Below, piece by piece: positions 6,515 through 14,635 of a stretch of 17,917 bases of DNA. The position numbers and the translations under genes are program-made. The stretch is taken from positions 1-17,917 of the forward strand of contig CAJTVH010000020.1 in NCBI GenBank assembly GCA_910579745.1, read 5' to 3'. Source of the stretch: an uncultured Clostridia bacterium (GTDB lineage: Bacteria > Bacillota > Clostridia > Lachnospirales > CAG-274). Under the pieces are notes generated by a model that saw only the letters and a program-made list of their open reading frames with translations, made no database searches and was not told where the DNA came from. Position 1 is the first letter of the stretch. Each line of letters begins with the position of its first letter.

Positions 6515-6570
6515 CTTGAGAATTAAGTAGAAAGTGTCTGTAGTGGCGGCAAAAAGGAGATTTTTATTAT

Positions 6571-8427
6571 ATGTGTGGTATATCGGGATTTTGTAATTTA
6601 AAAGCCGATTATTTACAAAGAGAGGGATATTGGAACAGCGTACTTATAGATATGCGAGAGGCTGTCGCGAGAAGAGGAAATGATGAGACGGGAGAATGGC
6701 TGGCGAGTACTGTCGGATTAAGTCATACGAGATTGTCTATACGTGATCTTAAAACAGGGCGGCAGCCTATTGTTAAAAATATAAACGGAAACGATTATGT
6801 TATTGCTTATAATGGGGAAATTTATAATACGGATGAACTTAAAAATGATTTGATAAAAAGAGGATACGTTTTTAAAACGACTACAGATACAGAGGTTATT
6901 TTATTTTTATATATTGAATATGGAGAAAAGTGTGTGGATATGCTGAACGGTATATTTTCTTTCGCTATTTGGGATGGTGGGGAAGAAAGATTGGCGCTAT
7001 TTCGTGACCGTTCGGGAATAAAACCTCTTTTTTACACAATTTATAATAATACTCTTGTTTTTGGCTCAGAAATTAAAGCGTTATTTAAGTTTCCTGAAGT
7101 TAAAGCGGAAACGGATTTAAACAGTTTTAGGGAGATTATAGGTATAGGTCCGGCGAGAACAGCCGGAAACGGCGTTTTTAAAAATATTTTTGAGGTAAAA
7201 CCAGGATGCTTTGCCGTCTTTTCACAGGGAGGATTTAAAGAATATGAATACTGGAGTCTTGTAAGCAGACCTCATAAAGAAAGTTATGAGGAAACGGTTG
7301 CACATACGGCTTTTTTACTTAAAGACGCCGTTGAGAAGCAAATGGTTTCAGATGTACCAGTCTGCACTTTTTTGTCCGGCGGGATTGATTCAAGCGTTGT
7401 TACCGCTCTTGCCGCCAATTTTTTGAAAAAGGAGGGAAAAAAGTTAAATACTTTCTCTTTTGATTTTTCTAAAAATGATATTTACTTTAAATCAAATTCT
7501 TTTCAGCCGGAACAGGACAGACCTTATGTTGATAAAATGCTCGATGTTTATGATGTTAATCACACTTATTTAATGTGTGATGAAAAAGATTTAGCGGAGC
7601 TGTTAAAAGATTCTACGGAGGCGAAAGATTTACCAGGGATGGCGGATATAGACGCTTCGCTTTTATATTTTTGCCGTCTTGTAAAAGAACGCAATAAAGT
7701 TGCCCTTACGGGAGAATGCGCCGATGAGATTTTTGGAGGATACCCATGGTTTCATAAAAAAGAAGCTCTTGAGAGCTCTACTTTTCCATGGTCTATGGAT
7801 TTACAGGCAAGGACCTTTCTCTTTAATGAGAATTTTATAAAAAAGCTTGAATTGAAAGATTATATCGACGCGAGATATAAGGAATCAATCCAAAAAGTCC
7901 CGATTCTTGAGGGAGAGTCGAAAGAAGAAAAAAGGCGCAGGGAAATTTCTTTTTTAAATCAAAAATGGTTTATGACAACACTGCTTGACAGAATGGACAG
8001 AACGTCTATGTATTCTGGTCTTGAGGCGAGAGTTCCTTTTGCCGACCATCGTATTATTGAGTATATATGGAATGTCCCGTGGGAATTTAAATGCAGAAAC
8101 GGCGTTGTGAAGGGGCTTTTAAGAGACGCTTGTAAGGGGCTTTTGCCTGATGAGCTTCTTTGGAGGAAAAAAAGTCCATATCCTAAAACTTATAATCCGG
8201 AATATGAAAACATTTTAAAAAATAAAATAAGGGAGATATTGGATGATAAAAATTCTCCTGTCTTACCTATTATTGATAAAGATAAGGTTTTAGAGTTTAT
8301 TAAACTACCGTCAAATTATGGAAAACCATTTTTCGGACAGCTAATGGCGGGACCTCAGACTCTGGCTTACATTATTCAGATTAATTATTGGCTTAAAATA
8401 TATAATTGCGAGGTTTGTTTTAATTAA
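6571..8427 (+). CDS. asnB: Glutamine-hydrolysing asparagine synthetase
   Basis: A 618-residue class II glutamine amidotransferase plus synthetase that makes asparagine from aspartate, glutamine and ATP in the cytosol. The N-terminal glutaminase domain begins with catalytic Cys2 (MCGISGF) and has SHTRLSI (51-57), YNGEIYN (80-86) and the DRSGIKPLFY stretch near 146-155. The synthetase domain has the ATP pyrophosphatase loop SGGIDSS (269-275), GECADEIFGGYPW (381-393) and LDRMDRTSMYSGLEARVPF (472-490). Everything needed for activity is present. Where many relatives read RGPDE, this one reads RGNDE (35-39). Length matches the long Bacillus AsnB type. AAGGAG (6554-6559) sets the ATG. Homologues can amidate sugars or peptides instead, and the glycan operon lies 1.2 kb downstream, but ordinary asparagine synthesis is the safer call. 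Confidence 0.92.
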   Translation: MCGISGFCNLKADYLQREGYWNSVLIDMREAVARRGNDETGEWLASTVGLSHTRLSIRDLKTGRQPIVKNINGNDYVIAYNGEIYNTDELKNDLIKRGYVFKTTTDTEVILFLYIEYGEKCVDMLNGIFSFAIWDGGEERLALFRDRSGIKPLFYTIYNNTLVFGSEIKALFKFPEVKAETDLNSFREIIGIGPARTAGNGVFKNIFEVKPGCFAVFSQGGFKEYEYWSLVSRPHKESYEETVAHTAFLLKDAVEKQMVSDVPVCTFLSGGIDSSVVTALAANFLKKEGKKLNTFSFDFSKNDIYFKSNSFQPEQDRPYVDKMLDVYDVNHTYLMCDEKDLAELLKDSTEAKDLPGMADIDASLLYFCRLVKERNKVALTGECADEIFGGYPWFHKKEALESSTFPWSMDLQARTFLFNENFIKKLELKDYIDARYKESIQKVPILEGESKEEKRRREISFLNQKWFMTTLLDRMDRTSMYSGLEARVPFADHRIIEYIWNVPWEFKCRNGVVKGLLRDACKGLLPDELLWRKKSPYPKTYNPEYENILKNKIREILDDKNSPVLPIIDKDKVLEFIKLPSNYGKPFFGQLMAGPQTLAYIIQINYWLKIYNCEVCFN

Positions 8428-8437
8428 AAGGGTAAAT

Positions 8438-8465
8438 TTGACTTTTATCTCAGTTATGTTATAAT
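8438..8465 (+). promoter_or_regulatory. Promoter-like sequence just after asnB
   Basis: TTGACT (8438-8443), a 16-base spacer and TATAAT (8460-8465), starting 11 bases after the asnB stop. Sequence quality is high for a sigma-A promoter, but no gene begins within 300 bases. Its predicted start lies inside the left arm of the following inverted repeat. Confidence 0.45.
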
Positions 8466-8524
8466 AGACCTGTTCAATAATTTCTCAATATGTTTTATAT
8501 TAAGCGCTGTTATTGAACAGGTCT
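8466..8524. repeat. Perfect 15-bp inverted repeat
   Basis: AGACCTGTTCAATAA (8466-8480) is exactly mirrored by TTATTGAACAGGTCT (8510-8524) with 29 bases between. There is no T-run after it, so a terminator is not supported on the plus strand. The long perfect arms without loop conservation suggest the two ends of a tiny inverted-repeat element (59 bp), or a structured transcript from the promoter immediately upstream. Confidence 0.55.
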
Positions 8525-8553
8525 GATTTATCAAGTGAACGCAGATTAAGTTT

Positions 8554-8620
8554 TATAGTCAATTAACTTAAAAATAAGTGGGTTTATTTCCCTTTGCTTT
8601 TTCTATTTAACTTGGATATA
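8554..8620. repeat. Short element of the TATAGTCAATTA family (about 67 bp)
   Basis: It begins TATAGTCAATTAA and follows the 6257 element for about 24 bases with one difference. The right end TTAACTTGGATATA (8607-8620) is an imperfect inverse (10 of 14) of the left. It is much shorter than its relative, perhaps an internally deleted or decayed copy. Confidence 0.4.
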
Positions 8621-8642
8621 ACATTAGTGAATGCCTTTTATT

Positions 8643-8673
8643 TTGACAGTGAGAGAATGCGTTATTATATAAT
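8643..8673 (+). promoter_or_regulatory. Candidate promoter of the nitroreductase gene
   Basis: Consensus TTGACA (8643-8648) is followed by a TATAAT at 8668-8673 with a 19-base spacer, or by TATATA at 8666-8671 with 17. The leader to the ATG would be about 120 bases. Confidence 0.5.
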
Positions 8674-8800
8674 AAGCTTGTTAAAATGAGCGAAAAATTT
8701 TTTAGGATAAAATTTTTAACAACAAAACAAATTTTTTTAATATGTTTATATATGATAAATTTGAACGATAAATTGAATAATACTAAGGAGTTAATTAATT

Positions 8801-9370
8801 ATGAATGTGTACGATACAATTATAAACAGGAGAACAATAAGAAAATTTTTACAGAAACCTATATCCAAAGAGACTCTTGAGAAATATGTAAACGCAGGAA
8901 GACTCGCTCCGAGCGCGGCCAACAGACAGCCTTTGAAATATAAAATTGTTAATTCTGAGGATGTTGTCCAAAAAATGTTAAAAATGGTTAAGTGGGCGGC
9001 TTACATAGCGCCTATGGGAGATCCGGGAGAAGGAGAGGAACCGGTTGCTTTTATCGCTGTTTGCGCTGATTTGGATATTAGAAAAGAGGGGTATGAGACA
9101 GACCTTGGCGCCGCGGTTCAGAATATTATAATTTCCGCTGAAGCCGACGGGATAGGCTCTTGTTGGATGGGGGCCATAGATTATGAGGGGATAACCAATC
9201 TTTTGAGCCTTTCTGATAATCTTAAATTATTATGTGTAGTGGCGTTAGGCTATAAAGCGGAAATTCCGAAAGAATGTTTGGTTGAAAATAATGATATAAA
9301 GTATTATAAAGACCAAAACGGCGTGCTTAATGTTCCTAAGCGTTCTTTGGAAGAGATTTTGATAAAATAA
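8801..9370 (+). CDS. Nitroreductase family FMN-dependent oxidoreductase
   Basis: A 189-residue nitroreductase-fold protein. Such enzymes bind FMN, usually as dimers, and use NAD(P)H to reduce nitro compounds, quinones or other acceptors, but the physiological substrate cannot be read from sequence. Visible motifs are the N-terminal FMN-phosphate segment NRRTIRKF (9-16), LAPSAANRQP (35-44), and DLGAAVQNII (101-110) leading to GIGSCWMG (117-124). It is at the short end of the family and looks complete. AAGGAG (8785-8790) lies 10 bases before the ATG. It appears monocistronic, with its own promoter and a hairpin after it. A link to the glycan operon is not suggested by sequence. Confidence 0.9.
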   Translation: MNVYDTIINRRTIRKFLQKPISKETLEKYVNAGRLAPSAANRQPLKYKIVNSEDVVQKMLKMVKWAAYIAPMGDPGEGEEPVAFIAVCADLDIRKEGYETDLGAAVQNIIISAEADGIGSCWMGAIDYEGITNLLSLSDNLKLLCVVALGYKAEIPKECLVENNDIKYYKDQNGVLNVPKRSLEEILIK

Positions 9371-9390
9371 TACAAAAAATAAATGTTAAA

Positions 9391-9417
9391 GGCTTTCAGT
9401 GGATAACCCTGAAAGCC
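9391..9417 (+). terminator. Hairpin after the nitroreductase gene, possible terminator
   Basis: A 9-bp stem GGCTTTCAG (9391-9399) / CTGAAAGCC (9409-9417), 20 bases after the stop codon. The stem is GC-balanced and well placed, but it is followed by GAAATTTAT rather than a T-run, so termination would be weak or incomplete. Confidence 0.45.
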
Positions 9418-9478
9418 GAAATTTATATAAAAACTGTTTAAACGCTAAAAGTATATTTGTCACTAATTTTAATTTAAA

Positions 9479-9568
9479 CTATATAATTATATAGCGAAAT
9501 AATTATAAATAAGAAATATTATACAGGCGTTATTTATAGCGAGTTAAAAAAATTAATTTTTTCGCTAC
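9479..9568. promoter_or_regulatory. Palindromes just upstream of the glycan operon promoter
   Basis: A perfect 16-base palindrome CTATATAATTATATAG (9479-9494) is followed by a second dyad: TAGCGAGTTAAAAAAATT near 9537 against AATTTTTTCGCTA ending near 9567. TAGCGA also recurs right after the first palindrome. Their position directly upstream of the -35 box makes regulation of the operon conceivable. I know of no matching regulator. Confidence 0.3.
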
Positions 9569-9570
9569 TA

Positions 9571-9599
9571 TTGCAATTTTACCCCCTTTTTGCTATAAT
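9571..9599 (+). promoter_or_regulatory. Promoter of the four-gene glycan operon
   Basis: TTGCAA (9571-9576), a 17-base spacer and TATAAT (9594-9599). The start point would be near 9606, about 55 bases before the first gene. No other clear promoter or terminator occurs before 17416, so all four genes probably share this transcript. Confidence 0.7.
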
Positions 9600-9660
9600 T
9601 TTTATAATAAAGTAGTTTGTGGAAACTTATGGAATTAACCTTTTTAAGGAGAATTTTATT

Positions 9661-11619
9661 ATGATAAAATTATCTGTCGTTATGGCGACATATAACGCCA
9701 AAGATTCTATTGAACAAGCGATATTGTCAATAGAAAGTACTGTAAGAAAAGATGAGCTTGAGATTATCGCTGTTGATGATTGTTCAAGTGATAATACATG
9801 TGATATAATAAAAACTTTACAAAAAAATTATTCAAACATAAAATTGTATAAAATGGAAAAAAACAGCGGAAGCCCGTCAGAGCCGAGAAATTTTGGGATA
9901 AAAAACGCGGAGGGAAAATATATAACTTTTGTTGACGACGACGATACGGTGAACGCTGATAATCTTATGGACATGCTTGATATTGTTTTGGAGAAAGAGG
10001 CGGACTTTGGAAAAGGATATTTAATAAATTTTGATGGCAAAAATAAAACTGTTGAAAATAGAATAGGAATTGAGTGTAAGGGTAGTTTTGATACAATGGA
10101 GAAAATCATTCAATATCAGAGCACGACTTCAGATTTAATAGTTCGTGGAAAATTTTTAACAGAAAATAATATAAAATATAACTCAGATTTAAAAATCGGT
10201 GAGGATACAGTTTTTGTGGCGGATATTTTTTCTCATAATCCAAACACTATTTATATAGACAATTACTTTTTATATTATAATAAAATTCCGGAAAATATCT
10301 CAAATCTATCTTCAACTCAAAATTGCGGCGACAGAGAAATATATGATCAGATAACATCATGGGAGACAACGCGAAAGATGTTATTAGAAGTCTCCATAGA
10401 TTATTATGGTTTAAGGTTGCCGGCGTCTTTTAGAAATATTTTAATATCCATAGTAAGATACTCAAACGGAATAAGCGAGAAATGTTTTAGAGAATTTTCA
10501 AACTTCGCTAAAGAGACAGAAATATATACAAAAGGAACGATGAGTTTAGCGGATAGATATAATGATTTATATAAATCATTGTTGTCCGGAAATTATGATG
10601 AGTTTTTAAAACAATCAAGAAGAAGAATACTAATAAATGGGTACGATCTTAAATTTATTATTCCCGTGGTGCCTTATCTTGAGAAGTTTTATGATGTGAG
10701 AATAGACGAATGGACAGGTCATGACACTCACGACAAAAAAAAGAGCAAAGAGCTTTTGAACTGGGCGGATATAATATGGTGTGAGTGGCTTTTGGGTAAT
10801 GCCGTTTACTACTCACAGCTAAAAAACAAAAATCAGCGTCTTATAATAAGATGTCATCGTTTTGAACTTGACAGGGATTTTGGAAACAAAATAAATTTAG
10901 ATAACGTAAATATGATTTTAACGGTGGGATATTATTATTTTGAGGGGTTCGTGGAAAGGTTTAAATTTCCTAAAGAAAAAATACGCCTTCTAAGCAATTA
11001 TGTTGAGACAAGCGTATATTCAAAAGAAAAGTCCGCTAAAAGTAAATACAATATAGGATTGATTGGAATACTTCCAAAAAGAAAGGGATTTTTGAGAGGA
11101 CTTGAGCTTTTAAAAATTCTTAAAGATGAAAACAGCGAGTTTAAGTTTTATGTTATGGGAAAATCTTATAAAGAAATAGACTGGATAAAAAATAATCCTG
11201 AGGAATATAAGTATTTTAAAAAATGTGACGATTTTATAAAAAATAATGAGTTGACTGATTCCGTAATTTACGGAGGTTTTGTTGAAAGGAAAGATTTATA
11301 TAATGATATAGGTTATGTTCTTTCTCTCAGCGATGATGAAAAGCCGGAATCTTTCCATCTCGCTCCGGCGGAGGGCGTTTGTTCAGGGAGTATAGGAATG
11401 TTATTGAATTGGCCTGGCGCGGAATACATTTATTCAGAGGATTTTATTTTTGAAAATATTGAGGAAATGAGTAAGTTTATTTTAAATGTATCCAATAATG
11501 AAACTTTGTTTAATGAAATATCAAAAAAACAAAAAGATTATATAATATCGAATTATAATATTGATGGTTTTATGGAAGAATTATTAACATACTTAAAACA
11601 GATTATGATAATAAGCTGA
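9661..11619 (+). CDS. Two-domain glycosyltransferase (GT2 plus GT4-like GT-B)
   Basis: A 652-residue cytosolic protein joining two glycosyltransferases. Residues 1 to about 250 are a GT2 (GT-A fold) domain: LSVVMATYNA at the start, the nucleotide-sugar loop VDDCSSDN (38-45), the metal-binding acidic cluster FVDDDDT (90-96) and GEDTVFVAD (180-188). Residues from about 320 to 640 look like a GT-B enzyme: a first half with WADIIWCEWLLGN (368-380), a linker, GLIGILPKRKGF (466-477), and SFHLAPAEG (564-572), the usual position of the nucleotide-sugar-binding Glu of GT4-like enzymes. It would add at least two sugars to a growing lipid- or protein-linked glycan. The frame extends upstream to a GTG at 9619, but AAGGAG at 9646-9651 and the canonical GT2 N-terminus mark the ATG at 9661. 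Donor and acceptor sugars are unknown. The permease gene follows after 22 bases. Confidence 0.85.
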   Translation: MIKLSVVMATYNAKDSIEQAILSIESTVRKDELEIIAVDDCSSDNTCDIIKTLQKNYSNIKLYKMEKNSGSPSEPRNFGIKNAEGKYITFVDDDDTVNADNLMDMLDIVLEKEADFGKGYLINFDGKNKTVENRIGIECKGSFDTMEKIIQYQSTTSDLIVRGKFLTENNIKYNSDLKIGEDTVFVADIFSHNPNTIYIDNYFLYYNKIPENISNLSSTQNCGDREIYDQITSWETTRKMLLEVSIDYYGLRLPASFRNILISIVRYSNGISEKCFREFSNFAKETEIYTKGTMSLADRYNDLYKSLLSGNYDEFLKQSRRRILINGYDLKFIIPVVPYLEKFYDVRIDEWTGHDTHDKKKSKELLNWADIIWCEWLLGNAVYYSQLKNKNQRLIIRCHRFELDRDFGNKINLDNVNMILTVGYYYFEGFVERFKFPKEKIRLLSNYVETSVYSKEKSAKSKYNIGLIGILPKRKGFLRGLELLKILKDENSEFKFYVMGKSYKEIDWIKNNPEEYKYFKKCDDFIKNNELTDSVIYGGFVERKDLYNDIGYVLSLSDDEKPESFHLAPAEGVCSGSIGMLLNWPGAEYIYSEDFIFENIEEMSKFILNVSNNETLFNEISKKQKDYIISNYNIDGFMEELLTYLKQIMIIS

Positions 11620-11641
11620 AATTAAGCGGATAGGTGACAAA

Positions 11642-12424
11642 ATGGAAAAACAAGGCATTGTAAAAAATCTGATAAAAAATCACGAATATATTCTCTATTA
11701 CGCTAAAATACTTTTAAAAACAAGAGTATCCGGAAGTTATCTCGGTTTTTTATGGTTATATATAGATCCGCTTATGTTTATGCTGATATATTCTTTTGTG
11801 GTACAAGTAGTGTTTAATAGCCGAATGGAAAATTTTCATGTGTTTGTAATAATAGGATTGACAGTATGGAATTTATTTTCAAGAACGATTTTAATGGGTG
11901 CCACGGCGATAGCGAGAAATAAGGGAATATTTGAACAGGTATATTTTCATAAATTTGTATATCCATCTCTTTATTTGATGTCATATATATACGAGTTTTT
12001 AATAAGTATGAGTCTTGTTATTATAATAATGCTGTTTTCAGGAATACCTTTTACGTGGCACATTATAGAGACAGTTCCTGTTTTATTCGCTTTTACGCTT
12101 TTCACATATGGGTGTTCATTAATTGTTTCGCATATAGGAGTTTATTTTTTTGATTTAAGAAATATTTTGGATTTTACTCTTAAATTTTTCTTTTATTTCA
12201 CCCCAATAATGTGGGATTTTGACAGGCTGAATTTTTCTATGGCATGGGTGTTGAAGCTAAATCCTGTAGCCGTTATAATAGGTTCTTTCAGGTCGTGTCT
12301 TTTATACGGAAAAAGTCCTGTGTATTTGTATTTAGCGATAATCTGTCTTTTTTCTTTGCTTCTTATACAGATTGGCTATAAGCTTATAAGCAGATATGAA
12401 GACGCTTACGCGAGAATGTTATAA
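11642..12424 (+). CDS. ABC-2 type glycan export permease (Wzm/TagG-like)
   Basis: A 260-residue membrane subunit of an ABC exporter for polysaccharide, teichoic acid or similar surface glycans. It has the family's amphipathic N-terminus followed by GSYLGFLWLYIDPL (31-44), about six hydrophobic segments, and the late signature DLRNILDFTL (171-180), FYFTPIMW (184-191), then LNP (206-208). Length is typical. AGGTGA precedes the ATG. The ATPase gene starts 15 bases after its stop, the normal pairing of permease and ATPase. It should dimerise in the cytoplasmic membrane and move the completed or partly built glycan outward. The exact glycan cannot be read from this subunit. Confidence 0.9.
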   Translation: MEKQGIVKNLIKNHEYILYYAKILLKTRVSGSYLGFLWLYIDPLMFMLIYSFVVQVVFNSRMENFHVFVIIGLTVWNLFSRTILMGATAIARNKGIFEQVYFHKFVYPSLYLMSYIYEFLISMSLVIIIMLFSGIPFTWHIIETVPVLFAFTLFTYGCSLIVSHIGVYFFDLRNILDFTLKFFFYFTPIMWDFDRLNFSMAWVLKLNPVAVIIGSFRSCLLYGKSPVYLYLAIICLFSLLLIQIGYKLISRYEDAYARML

Positions 12425-12439
12425 GAGAGGTAAATTTTT

Positions 12440-14620
12440 ATGGAGGAAATAATAAAGGCTGAGGATATAGAACTCGTATACCAATCGGCGGAAAGTCTTT
12501 CAATAAAAAAGGCTATAAAAATGCTGTTTAGCAAAGATAAAGAGAATATACTTGTAAAATTCAAAGCGCTCAATAAAGTAAGCTTTTCAATAGAGAAAGG
12601 CAAAGTATATGGAATAATCGGAAACAACGGCGCTGGAAAAAGCACGTTGCTCAGAATATTATCGGGAGTTATGTCTCCAACGGCGGGAAAAATAGAGAGA
12701 AATTATAAGACAATAAATCTTCTCGCTTTAGGGGTTGGCTTTTCAAGGGAAATCTCAGGATATGACAACATATTTTTAAACGGAATGCTGCTGGGTTTCT
12801 CAAAAGAGGAAATAGGGGAAAAATTGAAAGATATTGTGGAATACAGCGAGCTTGGGGATTTTATATATAAACCGATGAAAACATATTCAAGCGGTATGGT
12901 TTCCCGCCTTGGTTTTTCAATAGCGATACACTTAAAACCTGAGGTTTTGTTGATAGACGAGGTTTTAAGTGTAGGTGATGTGAAGTTTAGGGAAAAAAGC
13001 TTTAACTCAATAAGGCAGGTAATATCGGATAATGATACTACTGTGGTAATAGTGTCCCATAGTATAGCTCAAATAAAAGATTTATGTGATAGGGTAATAT
13101 GGATAGAAAAAGGGAAACTAATAGCCGCGGGAGATACAAAAAATATACTTGAAACTTACACAAGGGTAAATAACGAGGTAATAACATTAGAGCAGGCGAA
13201 AGAAGAGGTACGGGAAAATGTAAGAATTGAGAATAACACATTATACGCCGATATATCAACATATAAACTTGTGCTAAACAACGCTGAGGAATTAACATAC
13301 TTAAATAAAGTATATGATTACGCTAAAATATTTCAAACAGAAGGCGGCTCAAATATAAAGATAACAGTACGACGTCTGCCGAATGATGATTTAATTATAT
13401 ATTTTGAGGTAAACAACAGTGAAAACCAGAAAATAAGGATAACAACCGATTTAATAAAAGGCAGAAATAATTTTGACAAGTTTTATAGAAAGCCCGAATA
13501 TAGTCCTTATTATGGAGAAAATAAATTAACTGGTCCGAGTTTTTTTTATGATTTGGAAAAGGGCAGTATGCTTATTTCAAAGGTAGTACATTATAGGGAA
13601 TTGGAGAAGGTATATGATGATGGTACAAAGTCATCTCTTAAAGAATTTATGTATGAGAGAAATCCAATAGAAAACAATTTAAATTCTGTTGAAATCAAAT
13701 TTGACAGGGGCACTGAAAAAGCGGCTTTTTTTATTAGGCTCTCAAAGCAAAAGCTTTTCAGGAATTTCGATAATATGAAAAATTATATGTTATATCACTT
13801 TGATAATGTGTATAATAATATGTTAAAAAGTTCATTTTTTCAGCTTCCTGACGGAGCGTATTCAAAATTGGCGTATTCAATCGAGCCTTTTACCAGGGAT
13901 GGGTATAATATAAATTTAACGGCAAATGTAAACAGCGATATATTTGAGTTTTATCAGTCAACAAACGAGAGATTTTATTATAATACAATGATGAACGGAA
14001 TTTTACAGCGGTATATATATAACGACTCAAAAGGTATATTTTCAGAAAAACATACGTCTACAACTTTAAGAGACAATACAGGAATTACTATTCCATATGT
14101 TAATATAAATTCAAATGAAATATTTTTGCTTGCCCAGAATGATTTTCTTGATTCAGTCGGCTCAATATTAAATCATAATCCTATTCCAAGGTATCTTGAC
14201 TTTCTCATAGAGACAGCGGAGAACAGGAACAATGTGTATACAATAAAGGATGGTTTTTTCTTTCCAGTATTTATAAAAGAGAACCCTGACGTATTGTCTG
14301 AAGCGTTGTTAATCGACCAAATAAATACGGCGAGATTAGCGATAAAAGCGTTCAAGAGGTATAAAGTAGAAAAGTATAAAGAATTGCACGACAACATTAT
14401 AAATATGTTGATATACACAAAAGATAATTGGTTTAATAAAGAAGCAAAAAGTTTATATCGCAAAATGATTATCAAGGATTCTGAATTAAATTTTTATGGG
14501 GAAATTTCTTCTGAAGAGTTATTAAAAAGGCTATTGTTATATAAGGAGGATTATATGGCTGTTTTTAATGATTTCAATGGAAATATAATTAGTGATTTTA
14601 TACAAATACTGGAAAAATAA
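12440..14620 (+). CDS. Glycan-export ABC ATPase (Wzt/TagH-like) with a large unassigned C-terminal region
   Basis: A 726-residue protein. Residues 1 to about 240 are a complete Wzt-type nucleotide-binding domain: Walker A GNNGAGKST (61-69), signature YSSGMVSRL (149-157), Walker B VLLIDEVLSVGD (169-180) and switch His207 in SHS, so it should power the upstream permease. Ordinary Wzt proteins end after a further 150-200 residues that bind the glycan terminus. Here about 480 residues follow. Residues 300-460 look mixed and strand-rich with many aromatics. Residues 465-726 look helical, with runs such as SEALLIDQINTARLAIKAFK (620-639), which recall alpha/alpha-barrel carbohydrate-active enzymes, though I cannot place a family or catalytic residues. 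It could bind, trim or epimerise the exported glycan, or sense its length. There is no frameshift or internal start suggesting two genes. Confidence 0.85.
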   Translation: MEEIIKAEDIELVYQSAESLSIKKAIKMLFSKDKENILVKFKALNKVSFSIEKGKVYGIIGNNGAGKSTLLRILSGVMSPTAGKIERNYKTINLLALGVGFSREISGYDNIFLNGMLLGFSKEEIGEKLKDIVEYSELGDFIYKPMKTYSSGMVSRLGFSIAIHLKPEVLLIDEVLSVGDVKFREKSFNSIRQVISDNDTTVVIVSHSIAQIKDLCDRVIWIEKGKLIAAGDTKNILETYTRVNNEVITLEQAKEEVRENVRIENNTLYADISTYKLVLNNAEELTYLNKVYDYAKIFQTEGGSNIKITVRRLPNDDLIIYFEVNNSENQKIRITTDLIKGRNNFDKFYRKPEYSPYYGENKLTGPSFFYDLEKGSMLISKVVHYRELEKVYDDGTKSSLKEFMYERNPIENNLNSVEIKFDRGTEKAAFFIRLSKQKLFRNFDNMKNYMLYHFDNVYNNMLKSSFFQLPDGAYSKLAYSIEPFTRDGYNINLTANVNSDIFEFYQSTNERFYYNTMMNGILQRYIYNDSKGIFSEKHTSTTLRDNTGITIPYVNINSNEIFLLAQNDFLDSVGSILNHNPIPRYLDFLIETAENRNNVYTIKDGFFFPVFIKENPDVLSEALLIDQINTARLAIKAFKRYKVEKYKELHDNIINMLIYTKDNWFNKEAKSLYRKMIIKDSELNFYGEISSEELLKRLLLYKEDYMAVFNDFNGNIISDFIQILEK

Positions 14621-14635
14621 AAGGTGAAATAAATT

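Larger units (their letters stand above)
5842..6570. other. Long non-coding gap before asnB
   Basis: About 730 AT-rich bases without a supportable gene. They contain MITE copy C (5966-6144), a possible 62-bp element with ends TTATAGTAATTCC and GGAATTGCTGTAA (about 6183-6246, 11 of 13 matching), the TATAGTCAATTA element (6257-6451), the asnB promoter, and two overlapping inverted repeats in the asnB leader. I searched by eye for a T-box (a GGTGG-containing antiterminator bulge, often seen before Firmicute asnB) and saw none. Confidence 0.6.
8428..8800. other. Gap between asnB and the nitroreductase gene
   Basis: About 370 bases holding a promoter-like pair and hairpin directly after asnB (8438-8524), a TATAGTCAATTA-type element (8554-8620) and a likely promoter for the next gene (8643-8673). 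An open frame from 8686 overlaps the next gene in another frame, lacks a ribosome site and is not considered real. Confidence 0.55.

Noticed and set aside
6414..6570. T-box or other known riboswitch before asnB
   Set aside because: No GGTGG antiterminator bulge, specifier loop or terminator with a U-run could be found in the leader.
8686..8880. 64-codon open frame before and into the nitroreductase gene
   Set aside because: It overlaps the nitroreductase in another frame, has no ribosome site, and its composition is that of AT-rich non-coding DNA.
9619..9660. Upstream GTG start extending the GT2 glycosyltransferase by 14 residues
   Set aside because: No ribosome site precedes the GTG, while AAGGAG at 9646-9651 and the standard GT2 N-terminus place the start at 9661.
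12406..14475. Minus-strand open frames within the ATPase gene
   Set aside because: They are shadows of a strongly coding plus-strand frame with recognisable ABC motifs, and lack ribosome sites.
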